Part shown: positions 46,620 to 58,400 of the stretch, one piece after another
Numbering within the stretch: the stretch's first letter is position 1
Layout of the letters: each line of letters begins with the position of its first letter
Assembly (NCBI GenBank): GCA_965153455.1
Contig: OZ234502.1
Span: forward strand, 15,097,495 to 15,161,494
Source of the DNA: Sphagnum compactum
Taxonomy: Eukaryota; Bryophyta; Sphagnopsida; Sphagnales
Direction: 5' to 3'
Length of the DNA stretch: 64,000 bases
Translations under genes and position numbers: made by a program
Notes under the pieces: generated by a model
What the model saw: only the letters and a program-made list of their open reading frames with translations
The model's database searches: none
What the model was told of the DNA's origin: nothing

Positions 46620-47125
46620 TTTGGTGGCCATTAAACAATTTCATATGTTTTTTTTGTGTTTTGGTTGCCAAATTTTTTCATTTGGTGGCCAATTAAATGT
46701 TTTTTTAATGTTTTCATAATGGCCACCAGATCATTATATCTAGTGGCCACCAAATAGGTCAATCTGGTGGCCACCAAATAGTTGTTTCTAGTGGCCACTA
46801 AAAAGGTCAATTTGGTGGTCACTAGATACAACGATGTATCTTGTGGCCATCGGATAGGTCAGTTTGATGGCCACAATATACCACGATTTGATGGCCACCA
46901 AATTGACCTATCTAATGGCCACCAAATACAACATTATGGTGGCCACCAAATTGACCAAATAGGTCAATATGATGTCCACTAGATACCACAATCTAGTGGC
47001 CACTAGATTAAAAAATATGGTGGCCACCAGATTGACCTATCTGATGGCCACTAGATAAACGATCTAGTGGCCACAAGATTGACTTATTTGGTGGCCTCCA
47101 AATTCAATTTGGTGGCCACTAGATT
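46620..47125. repeat. Array 2 of GTGGCCAC palindromes at ~24-bp spacing
   Basis: About 20 units packed twice as tightly as array 1. Examples are AATCTGGTGGCCACCAAAT (46760), CTAGTGGCCACTAG (46992) and ATGGTGGCCACCAGATTGAC (47018). Inter-core sequence often reads GACCTATTTGGTC-like. Short frames here translate to repeats such as LVATRNNY and are artefacts. Confidence 0.8.
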
Positions 47126-49176
47126 TGCAGGTGGTTGAAAATTTCAAAAAATATTGTCATGGAAGATTATGATTCCCTCCTCAACAGTTTTTTTTCAAAG
47201 TTTTGTTTAATATTCACTTGGTTTATTTGGAATTCTAGTTTGGTTGAATTCTCACCCTTTTTTACTTTCTATTTGTAGGTGAAGGTGCAATTGGGTCTGA
47301 TGATTTGAATGAGTACACATTTAAGGACTCAGATGATTGGGACAAGCATGGGTCTATTTTTGGCCTTGGTGGAATTTGAAGGATGATTGTTCAATTGCTT
47401 GGACAATTGGACGGGAGTGAATTACATTGGAGAAGGCATGTGAAAATGCAACAAAGACGGAGGATATTGATGTTGTCTTTAGTCTAGCCTTTGCCTTGTC
47501 AAGGTTCTACTCCCCAACCTCACCCTTCATTTGTGTCTCTCCCATCCTTCTAGCAATTGGTCTCGATGCGGCCGCATTTGACCCTTGGGGGATTCGATGG
47601 GGTCAAGGCTAATACGTTTCTAAGAGTTCTCCATGTGAATATGCTAAGCAAAATAAGGGGAAAAAGTTCGCTCTCAAAGTATATAGATCTCCTCCTCCCC
47701 TAGATGCAAAGGATGCGGAGGTGAGTCCTTTGCATGTGATTTTTGATTTGAAAGGGGTCATTGTTGGGAAGGACTATTTCAAAATTAACCACCTCCTACT
47801 TCCGTTGTTTAACTTAACTTAGGGTCGAATGTTATTAGGCAAAAACATTCACCTAGGCTAGTTCTAAAGTAATTCCTCCTTAGGTGTTTAGAGTAGTTTA
47901 CTATCTACATATGGACATTTGCTCCGCTTGCCAAGATGAAGGCTCACTTGAGAAAAATAGCAAAAGAAACAAGTATTGAGATTGACTGGCAAAGCATCAT
48001 GGGTCAAAATTTATGCAAGATTAACAAGCACTTTCTATAGTTTCCTTACAAAACAAACCTTAATCATGTCAATTGTTTCACTCATGATAAATTAATTTAT
48101 CATAAGCACCTCTTTGATTTTTTCCCTCGGTATCTTAATACTCACCTTGGGAATACATTGTTGGTAGACAATATGCCTTATAGAACCTACTTGAATCCAC
48201 CTTTCAATGCCATTTTTGTCGAGTCGTACGAATACACGCCAAAAGAAGATAATTATCTAATGAAGACTTTCCTCTCGTACGTAGAGTTCTTTCATAACTT
48301 TGGGCTTAACGTTCCCACCTTTATGGAGCTCTATCCTTTTGGTGCCATCAAAAGTATCAAGGAAGATGATGTGAGATTCTGGATGTTGTTCGAAAAATTC
48401 ACGATGGCCTATTTCGCCAATTTTTGTAGAAATCATTCAACATCCATAGTAAGTAGTCAAAATATTCTTTTTTGTTATTTCCTTGCAATGTTTTTTTGGA
48501 TTTTTCAATCTCATTGACTTATATGGTCAATTTATTTCTGGACTTTCATAATTACTATTTGTCTATTTTTTTAGATTATCAGTGTGTCATTTCCTAAAGA
48601 AGAATAATAAAGAGTCACCAAATTCATGCGCAAGTGATGAAATTCCATCGATTTCGGGTTTCAACTCCCAAATGCTTCAAGCAAAAGATGTGGAGTTGCC
48701 AAATTCACACATGGCTATTAAAGTTGGTTTGGATGAAATTCCATTGACTTTGGGTTTCGACTCTGTAATGTTTTGTTTGCTTGTAACGAAGGTGAATCCA
48801 TTTCATGTGATTTGTGATATGTACAAATTTTTGATTGCAACACGTTTCGATAGAGGTTTTCACATCATCATTCTCCATCCTAGATTGAAGGAATTCTTGG
48901 AGAAATGCCTTGCTCAATTCTAGGTGTGTATTTGGTCTGTAGCCTAATGTCACAATATCTATAATTATTTGGATCAGATTTGGCACAAAACACAAATCTC
49001 TATACATGCTTCCATAGTGCTTGATTAGGAGTTTTGCATGTGAAATTTGCATTTCTTACTAAATAAACATGACAAGCCAATTTTCCACTAGAACCTTGAC
49101 ATTTTTTATTCTATTTATCCTTACATTCACATTGGCAACATGTTGTTCGTAGACAATACACCATACAAAAGCATGT

Positions 49177-51355
49177 CACTAAGAGAAATTTTGGGTTTTG
49201 CAACTAAAATTTAGTTGCATGCGACACATGCAATTGCAAATTCGTGTAGTTGCACATGACATTCAATTACATGTGACACTACATATGCAACATGTATATA
49301 TGATGTTAATATTACATGTTCATCCATATAAACCAATCCAAATGTAATGCACCTTATGTGCAACTCTCCTTGCAACTATAATGTAACTAATCAAAATATG
49401 ACAGGTGTTTAAAAATTGGACGATTTGCTTATGGATATGTGTCACTTTAAAATTATTTTTGTGGTTTCAAAATTAAAAATTCATTGGATTAATCTTAATT
49501 GTAAAAGTTTCTGCCATTATGATAATGATAGGTGGCACACCATGGAACATTCATTGACCATTTGATACATGTTCATTTTAAAACACTAATTATATGGTGA
49601 CACGTGGCAATTAAAGCCCACCTTTTTTTAATTTTAAAATATTAATTAATGAAATCCAAGTCATCCAATTTAAGGCTAATAAGATGTTGACATATGGTGC
49701 CTAGGTAGGTAGGTAATTATTAAACCCTATTAGGTAGGTAGGTTTACTTAGGTATGTAAGTAGGTTAAAAAATAGCTAGGCTTAGGCTATATAAATAGGT
49801 TTACAATAATCCAATTTTATTTTAGGTTTAACCATTTCATAAAGTTCAAAATTTTTTATTCACTCATCTTGAATGGCACTTCGTATTTGGTTATTGCATA
49901 ACTATTGCCCCTAATTATATACTATGCCAAATTGAATTGGAGTCCAAAGGATATGGGATAAAGAATTCCATTTCAAACCTCTTGAACCAACTTAGTTGCG
50001 TATTAGATACAACTACTATATTAAAGTATACTAGCCTGGGGAGGGTTCAGTTGATTCTGGTGTCCAAACAAAACTTGAAGCCCTCCTCTTAATGCATTTA
50101 ACACACTAAGAATCGTAAAAAAAAAATTAAAAATGAGAAAGTTATGGCCGCCCAAAATAAAAGGGGTCAAGAATTCAAAAAAACAAAGCAATGAAAACTA
50201 CAAAGGCTGGTTTTTAAACACCAAAAAAAGTTCTTGTATGTTACTATGTTGCTATTAGATTTAAAAGATGATTTGTAGAACTTCAAGTGGTGTTCTTATA
50301 ACATTTTAAATCATTTAAAATGAACAAGAAACAAAAAAGTTATGAGGTTTGAAATTAGGAGGGGTCCAAAGAAAAGAAGAAAAAAAAAAACGATTTGTAA
50401 CTTGGAAAGTTCTTCTTGTTAATTTTTCATTATTCCTTTTCCTTTGCACTTCAATAATTTATTTTAGCCATAATTAGTTTAGCTTAACTTAATTTAACCA
50501 TAATTAATTTTAGCCTAATTTAATTTACCATAAATAATTTAGCCTAACTTAATTTAGCCATAATTAATTTGGCCTAACTTAATTTAACCATAGTTATTTT
50601 AGCCTAATTTAACTTAATTTAATTTAATTTAATTTAACATAATTAATATAACATAGTTTAATTTAGCCATAATTAATATAACTTAATTTAATTTAGCCAT
50701 AAATATTTAAACCTAACTTAATTTAGTCATAATTAGTTTGGCCCACTTTTAATTTAACCATAGTTAGTTTAGCTTAATTTAATTTAATTTAATTTAATTT
50801 AACTTAATTTAATTTAGCCATAATTAGTTTAGCCTAACCTAATTTAGTCATGATTAATTGTAATTATTTTAGTCTAATTTAATTTAGCCTAACTAGTTTT
50901 AGTTTAATTTAGTTTAACCTAACTTAGTTTAACCATGGTTAGTTTTACCCTAATTTAATATTAGTTGATTTAGTTTAACCATAATTAATATAGTTTAATT
51001 TAGTTTAGCAATAAATAGTTTAAACTGATTTAATTTAGCTTAAGTTAGTTTAGGTTAGTTTTAGTTAACATGGGTTTAACCTTAATTCTAGAGGTACATA
51101 CTGTTATACATAGCTTATGTAGTTATATTAAGTATATTAATTTAAGTATGTATAAGTTTAAGCCATTATTTTTATGACACATGTCCATGTTGTACACATT
51201 TAGTTGCATGTTAATTGCACACACAACGGTATGGTCCAAAAATTATACAATACCAAATTTGTAGTTGTAAACATGACCAGAATAATTGCAAACAATAGCT
51301 AGTTGCATGCTAATTACATAGTGACTAGTTGCAAATGACAAGACTTCTACTAATG
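49177..51355. mobile_element. CACTA-like element, ~2.18 kb, with 3-bp target duplication
   Basis: The left end is CACTAAGAGAAATTTTGGG. The right end reads, as its complement, CATTAGTAGAAGTC, giving imperfect terminal inverted repeats. Flanks are TGT at 49174-49176 and TGT at 51356-51358. Removing the element and one TGT restores the HAD-like frame PYKSM-FNN. Both subterminal regions contain repeated TAGTTGCA/TTGCAACTA motifs, as CACTA elements do. No transposase frame is seen, so it is non-autonomous. The centre holds an AT-rich satellite. Confidence 0.7.
50440..51080. repeat. Degenerate TTTAGCCATAATTA satellite inside the CACTA-like element
   Basis: Many loosely repeated units of about 20-27 bases with the theme TTTAGCCTAATTTAATTTA and CCATAATTAA. 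The composition is almost only A, T and C/G in GCC/ACC. It superficially resembles telomere repeats but the unit differs. Confidence 0.7.
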
Positions 51356-51540
51356 TGTTTAACAACTTGTATAGTGCCATTTTTCGGAGTCGTTTGACGG
51401 CCTTTGTGGGGAGAGTCAATATTTGTTAGGGTTTGTTTTCCCTTACTTGGAAAATCTTTCATTTGTCTAGATACAGCGTTCCCACCTTTGTTGAACATAA
51501 TCCCTTTGGTAGGACTAGATGTATTGATCAAGATAATCCA

Positions 51541-53275
51541 TGACTTTTTAAAATGTTATTTTTGAAATGAAGTTGGACTTGCCAACCCACTTTCTGTAAT
51601 AGTATGAAATTGAAACAAAAAGTACCTTAATAATTGCTCATCTTCAAATTTGTTTGTTTGAATATGTCAAAACTTTCCTTTTGATAAAATTTATTAACAA
51701 TATTTAATTCTATTGCTTGAATGTTTCTTGTATTATTTATTTTTAAGGCATCTAGTTTTGGCCTAGTGGGCCTTGGGTTGGACTTTGCACTCCTACCACC
51801 ATTTGGTGGTCGTCAAGTCTTCTCTAACATCTACTTGGTGGTCACCAGGGGTTCTCCTTCATCCACCTGGTGGCCGCTGGGTTGTGATTTGTGTGTTTTC
51901 AATCCGTGTTCCTATCAAATCCCCGGTCAAAATTACATATAATCTTCTGCAATTCTCATTTGCATGAGACTCAAAAGTTGAGAACATTCTCCAGAGAAAT
52001 GCTGCAATATCCCCGAAAGATAGAGACTGATGCAACAAAAGTATGCTGTAGCTTGTGTATTATAAATGGGTGCTAAGTACAACCTGTACAGAATCCACCC
52101 TAAGTCTATCTATCTTTCCCTACTAGTTGGAACTCAGATACAAGCTTAATTTCCCTAGATGCAAGAAAATTGTGATAAAAAGAATGCACCCATGAAGAGC
52201 TTTTAAGGTTAGATAGGTTTCCAAAACCATAGCATTAGGCATCTCAGGTTGTTAAGCTACATATTGGCATATTTGGCATTGGTGTCACACCTACTGGCAA
52301 AGAGAGCTTGCAATGGGATGATAGTGATTACAGCTTTACCTAATCTGCAGTGGAATTGATGTCCTCCGGAGCAAGAAGCAGTGGCAGGAATGCCTACTTT
52401 TGGAGTTCAGCTTGAGGATCTTTACTACTGCAGTGAGGCTGTGAAGCAGTGCTTTATGCCACTGCATCACATAGTACTTCTGAGGCTTAATGATGCAATG
52501 ATGCCAACAATGTGAAGGTCTGATTTTCAGCAATGTTGCAGTTGGGTTTGCTTAGCCTGCATCATGACTTCAGGAAATGTGACAGAGACTCAGGACACCA
52601 TTAAATTTGTACAACTCTACAGTAGGTAGTTAAATTCCTTGAGAAGCTTAAACAATATGACATATTAATTAAACATAGCAAGGATGAAGGGCCTTAAAAC
52701 CATGCAAAGGCGCACATATGAAACGTACTCTCATCTTTAATGCCAAGAGAATGTCAGATTCTTCGAGATCCGACAATCACTTGCAATGCTCAATTGACAA
52801 GGCTCTTCTTCATAGTCTCTTCCTGGTTAATAGGCCAAGAACCCATATAGACCAGTAAAAGCAAGGATGGCATTACATGCTACATTTTTTAGGACAAATT
52901 TTGTCAAAGGTGCAAATCTGGACAAGGTATACAGCATGGTGTACCAAACTTCATTAGTCAAACATGTTCTTGAACAAAAGATCAAAGATGGTAAATTTCA
53001 GAAGTCCAACACAAAAATATTGCTGATCCACAATCACATCACATCTTACTTCAACATGAAAAAGACCATTTCATAAAGGTTACGAGAAATCAGGGAACTC
53101 TGCAGCAAAAAAGCTGGATGTTCTATTATGACCTATTTCAGCAATGGCCTGATGTGATGGTGGAAGGTTGAATGGAGAAATTACAAATACGACAACAGCA
53201 AGATCATTTTTATATTCACCAGTGAATGCTGTCCAAATTCAAAAACAAAACTCATGAGAAAAACCCCTAACAATC
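51541..53275. other. Intergenic stretch, three stray palindrome units, no gene
   Basis: At 51797-51885 three related motifs occur (ATTTGGTGGTCGTCAAG, CTTGGTGGTCACCAGG, CCTGGTGGCCGCTGG), linking this side to the arrays at 44-47 kb. From about 52000 the base composition rises towards that of the genic region. No domain-bearing frame was found. Confidence 0.4.
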
Positions 53276-54561
53276 TCAGCGATATCGTTTGAGAGAGAGA
53301 GAATTGTTGCGTTTCCACGTAGCACGAACAGAGGGTCGTGCCTTGGTGTATAAATGACCTTTTCCACGCAGACCCCGGTGCTTCTTGCCAGCTGATGTCA
53401 ACCCTCTGAGCTCACGGTGCTTGTGCACAGGATTCACAATCCAGTTGATACGTGGGTCCTTACGAATCACAGAGTGTGCTGTATCGATGAGAATTACCTC
53501 AAAATATTTGTAGGTAGAATCCTGCATCATCATTCCCCCACAAAAACCACATTGCTTTGAAAACCTACCTTCAAACACATGACTACAGGGGAAACAGATT
53601 TTTTGCAGATAGATTCTGACCACCGTCTTCTTGTCAGCTTTCATTTACCCCAAAGCAAAAGCACCAAGGGCAGACAGACAAAGACACATACCTGATTGAT
53701 CCAATAGGAATTCAGAACCCTAAGACCTCCAAGCTTGCGTCCAGCACGCTCCTCAGCAACAGATCGCAGATTGCGCTGGAACTTCAGCTGTGTAATACCC
53801 TGGTTCTTGGGCTTTCCATAAACAATACCCTTGCTCACCGGTCTCTTTCTACCCCCTCTTCGGACACGAATACGGTACACTACATAGCCCTGCAGAATAA
53901 CCAACCAACCACAACTGCATAGGGTTTAGGACTGCAAAATCTGCCGAGAACAGCACCTGCATTATCAGCAAGCAAACTCACTGTGTGGATGGCTCTGCAG
54001 ACCACATTTTAGAGACACAAAATTGTAGCTGGAGAATGCTCCATCAACAAATCTCCAACACAAGAAGAAACTGTGGAAGATAAGCAAATGGCGATCACTG
54101 ACGTATGAAATCGGCTTGAGGACACTCCTATCGGAATCTAATTGCACAGCAAAACACAGTCCAGGGACACCTGCTTGGCCTTGAAACCGAGGCGACGAGC
54201 CTTATCAGGTCGAGTCGGACGTGTAATACGCACGATACCAGGCAGCTGCCTGTACTCCCAGCATCTCACACGGAGGAGAAACCGCAGCACGTCCGACTGC
54301 TTCTTCCTCCATAGCTCTTCCACGTACTTATACGCACCTAAAAACCCCACCCAAAACCACACACACACACACACACAAAATCCCTCAGAAACCGGACCGA
54401 CCCACGACCTTGCAAGCACGAAAGCGCACATACAACATACCAAGTTTTGGTTCTAGCGCACACACATTTTTTTGTAAAAAAAGAAAAAAAAATCCACAAG
54501 ATCTGCTTGATATCAAGCCTCATCAACGAGAAGAAGGACGAAAGAAAAGAGAAGCACCCAT
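53276..54561 (-). CDS. RPL15: 60S ribosomal protein eL15
   Basis: Structural protein of the large cytosolic ribosomal subunit. Four exons on the minus strand: 54558-54561 (just ATGG), 54171-54337, 53692-53889 and 53276-53521. The joined protein is 204 residues, the usual eukaryotic length, starting [18 protein letters not shown] and ending [10 protein letters not shown]. Conserved blocks include [55 protein letters not shown] and [18 protein letters not shown]. Junctions are GT-AG and all phases agree. The minute first exon is inferred because the second exon starts with GTGCGTATAAG and an ATGG before GT occurs at 54561. That is the only weak point. Single substitutions such as [10 protein letters not shown] are unremarkable. 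Telo-box sequences lie just upstream, as in many plant ribosomal protein genes. Confidence 0.95.
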
Positions 54562-54663
54562 CGCAGCAGTAGTCACAGACGGCGTCGACGCAGATGCAAT
54601 AACCTTGCGCTCTGCAGAAGGAGGAACTTCGTGCGGGAGAGGTTGTTTCTGCAGAGTCCCACC

Positions 54664-54702
54664 AAACCCTAACCCTAAACCAAAGCTACCCCCTAAACCT
54701 AA
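54664..54702 (-). promoter_or_regulatory. Telo-box cluster upstream of eL15
   Basis: AAACCCTAACCCTAAACC followed by CCCTAAACCTAA lies about 100-140 bases upstream of the start codon. Telo-boxes (AAACCCTAA) are established elements of plant translation-machinery promoters. Position and context fit. Function here is inference. Confidence 0.55.
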
Positions 54703-55485
54703 TTAGTCTTGGTACCTTAAACCGTGATTAGGTGTCTGATTAGCAAGCACCAGAGAAGAAGCTGGCTGGAAGTAAGTTGATTAATTTTCTGATTTGGAGA
54801 GAGACTGTGGATTGGAACTTGGAAGCTTCTTTTCTTTTCCTTTTCTTTGAGGCGGTAATTTTCTTGAATTATCTGAATCTAATAATCAATTGTATAATTT
54901 ACAACATATTTATTATAACATGAAGTAGATATGATTTATATGATTGTAGATATTGGAATTTATAATTCTAATGAGTACAATATAAATTGACTCCTAGTGT
55001 TGTGATTAAAACTCTTAAAAGCCATACCTTGATTTGGGTCTGCATGTCTGCACCAGTACTGTTCTGTTATGGTATTTTAGATGTCATGAAGGATATCACC
55101 GTAGCATCTTCTTTATAAACATTTAACAATTGAGATTCGGATTCAGAGTAGGGTTTTATTTTCAATTTTGTGAGGTAGCCACACTCATGATCGTCCACAA
55201 GCGGAATTAGCCAAACATGGCTACAGTCAGAGAGGAAAGCAAGTAATCTTAAGACCCTAAAATACTTAAGGATCCTTCAAATTTCAGGATATGCCAATTT
55301 CCAAATTCTGGTTGACTACAAATATTTATGCGAGGAATTTTTCATGACAAATCCATTGACAATGAGATAGGAGCAAATGAAGTGGTGCATCAAATTGATC
55401 ATGTTGTGAAGACATGACAGATCGTAACTCTAGACCAAAGGCTAAATTGCCATCGCATGAAAGTGGAGTGATCACAGCAAATTAG
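54703..55485. other. Intergenic stretch between eL15 and the LRR gene
   Basis: AT-rich, with no coding frame. Since both neighbours are transcribed on the minus strand, it should hold the eL15 promoter's distal part and the LRR gene's 3' end. Confidence 0.5.
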
Positions 55486-58400
55486 TCAACAGTGTCCATG
55501 CTCCTTCGCTTGCTGGCGAGTGTAAGAGCTTGCTGTTGCTGATTTTCTCTTATCAGGCACAATTGGAGGTGGTGTATCCCATGTTGAGTGTCCACCTAAG
55601 CCTATCTCTACTTGCCTCAAACTGTCTAGTACAGCAGTGCTGCCAATGTGCTGCTTTGTCCTGCCACTTGATTTTCCATCCCCATTGACTATAGAGACCA
55701 CACCTGAGTCCTGTGATTGCAATGCAGTTCCTGACAATTTTTCGTCTCCAGCTGCAGGTATCAAATCTATGAAAGGTTTGTCTGGCATATCACTGTCCTC
55801 TTGATTACGTGCCGTTGTGGGTATTGCACCTTTGGTTTCTTCCACATCTTCCTTCTCCACAAGCTTCTGGGACTTTTTCTTCTTTGCAGGCTTTTCCTCC
55901 TTGTTGTCTGTGCCTGAGTCATTTGAGAGCTTCAAAGACTTTGCTTTCTTCACAATGGGGCGTTTCTTGTGAAAAGGTTGCAGAGGTCGCCCATCGAAGA
56001 TTTGCAAACTTGGGATCAAACTTTTCACCTGCTTCACCACCACAAAGAGTTACAGCTGCTCATCTCAAGTGTCAACAAAGACACAGCTGACAGTTAGCAC
56101 AATGTTGGGCAGAAAATTGTTCTCACACCTCCTTTTCATACTCAGAAACGGAGCAAATGGGGTTGCCATGGAGATTCAGATTGGTCAAGGCCGGTAGGGA
56201 TTTCACCACCTGTCACCCATCAACCACTTCTTAAAAACTCACACCAAGTGAGACAATCCATATGGACATCTCCAGAACACACTGGTCAAGGTGAAAGCCC
56301 TGTTGACTCATCACAACTGAGAGCATTCAGTTTTGCCTCCTACCTTCTTTGCAAACAAATAGATACTTGACAATCATCACACACTTCTCTGCTAAGGTTC
56401 AATACCACAATTACACTCACTCAGGTAATCATCAAAAAACAAGGTGTCAGGGTTGGGATTCATACCTGTAGACTGTTCCAGGTGCTTAAGTTGTTACTAC
56501 CCAAATCAAGAATGCATAAGTGCCCATTGTTTGCCAATTCCTCAGGCAACTCCTGCAAAAACTACACAAGGTCAGTACACACTCAACATCATTTCTGCAA
56601 TCCAGCTAAATCTCAACACAGCACAAGATGGGGAAATCAAGCAAAATCAAATTCCCCACAAATAGAGGCAGGTCAGCTGCACACCTAAAAATATAAATGC
56701 ATTCATCTGAAAGTCAAAGTCGCTCATACCGAGAGTTTGTTATGTGCCAGGCGAAGCTCTTCTAATGCCACACAATGCTTCAGATAGGGCCCAAGTAGCT
56801 GGATTTGGCAATGTGATACAGAAAGCTAGGCCATCCAGAAACCCCCACACAAGCATGTACACAGACCAAGACACCAACCCCAAGATACTCAGCAAAACAT
56901 GTCAAATCATCTTTTCCTGTTATGATCACCTTCAGGACAGCCCCCAACCTTAGTAACTAGATCCCAATTTCTCAGCAACATGCACAATTGCAGGATTTAG
57001 GACAACTGTTCACAAACCTTTGTGAGTGAGACAAGCTTAGCAACAGACTTTCCAAGCTTGCAAACGGGATTGTGGGACAACACTGCATACATCCCACCCC
57101 GTTTCAGTATTCAACCTTACTTATCCTTATTGATAAAGGCTGGAGAAACTGCTGGATTTCACATCTCTTTATCAGACCAGACAAAGGGCGAAAATTTTCT
57201 GGTCCCCAAGCAATGCTAACCTCTCAAATTCTTGAGATGGGATCAAAAGAGTGATGGCCCTGTCTTGGGAATAATAAAAGAGTCTTGAAATCCACTTTAG
57301 CTTTGCAGCTCTGAAGAGAGGAAACTCAACAAAAGGGCAAGATTCCAAACTTGAACTCTAGGAACATTTTGTAAATGCTGTTCCCTATACCTGTCTACAG
57401 ACTTTTCTGCATTAAAGATAGAACCAGCACAATAAACCTCCAAACCATGCATCTTAACCACTTGCTATGGACAATGGAACACAAGAAAATAAGCTCCTGG
57501 GATTATTACCAAGGGTGTTCAGATTTGTCAAAGCATCAAGGCGGCACAGGGAGGTGATGTTGTTATCTGCCACACCACCAGAACAATGCTCAAGTACAAA
57601 GTTAAACAGCATGTTGCTCCCGTTCCTCATCCCATGACATTTGAGCAGGTAGATGGTGAGACAGTACACACCACAAACATCCACATGGTAGCAAAGCTGT
57701 GTGTCTTCTTCTTCCCAACACTGATTTTAACCTCAGATGTTAAGCTGAGTAAATGCAGATTGGCCCTCTGGAGAAAAAATAGTGCCCTGGATATGATAAT
57801 GGATGTTGACAGTATCCTTTCCACCAGCTGTGTACAAGGCTCTAGACATGCTTAAGTTTTGGGCCCCCAATCTGCTTAACTTCTGGGATATGGGATCAAA
57901 ACATTGCATTGCACAAAATCCTAAAATGCAATCTGCTGGTCACTTGCAAGAGAGGTGCCATCATTGTGTGGCACACATGGTTGCTGTACACATAAAGCAT
58001 CTCCTTCTCTCTCATACATCAACAACAAGAAAGTACTGCAGCACCAGTGCTCAGTGTGGTTATAGTTGATACACTGCTCTATATTGGATTGCCAAATATT
58101 ATGGAGACTTCAATGTCAAGAAAGGAGAAGAGTGGACGTACTGTTGAGAATAAGTGCCCGCAAGTTGACAAGACCAGCCACCTCCAAGATGGAAGAGAGA
58201 GAATTCTTACTGGCATTTAGAACCTCCACCCCATCACCACCACCGCACCTTTTGTCACCCCATGAAATGTATCATATCGGAAAATCATATCCAACTATCA
58301 ACCAAAAACAATGTAAGATACATGTGGCTGCAGCAGCTCTGCAAGGTAGTTCTAATACTTCAGGGACCAAGAGAAACTCACTGTGAGGTTTGGAAGTAGT

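Larger units (their letters stand above)
47640..51540 (+). pseudogene. Tandem double FCP1/NIF-like HAD phosphatase, decayed
   Basis: Two successive domains of the CTD-phosphatase (FCP1/NLI-interacting factor) HAD family are legible. Domain 1: PLHVIFDLKGVIVGKDYF near 47724, then IWTFAPLAKM, CKINKHFL, NTLLVDNMPYRTYLNPPF and NAIF, ending about 48450. Domain 2: FHVICDMYKFLIA near 48805, LKEFLEKCLAQF, IWSVA, LHFLLNKHDKPIFH, NMLFVDNTPYKSM, then after a transposon FNNLYSAIF and VPTFVEHNPFG (about 51485-51525). The family's DxDx(T/V) signature is lost in both: FDLKG has K for the second Asp, and CDMYK has Y. Domain 2 carries at least five in-frame stops, and domain 1 has a TAG at about 48036 plus at least one frameshift. 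No product is expected. The exact 5' limit is unknown. Confidence 0.6.

Noticed and set aside
44245-47125. CRISPR-like appearance of regularly spaced repeats
   Set aside because: Plant nuclear context, degenerate palindromic cores, related spacers and no cas genes.
54660-54705. Telomeric repeat tract (CCCTAAA)
   Set aside because: Only a few degenerate units in a promoter position. Fits telo-boxes better than an interstitial telomere.
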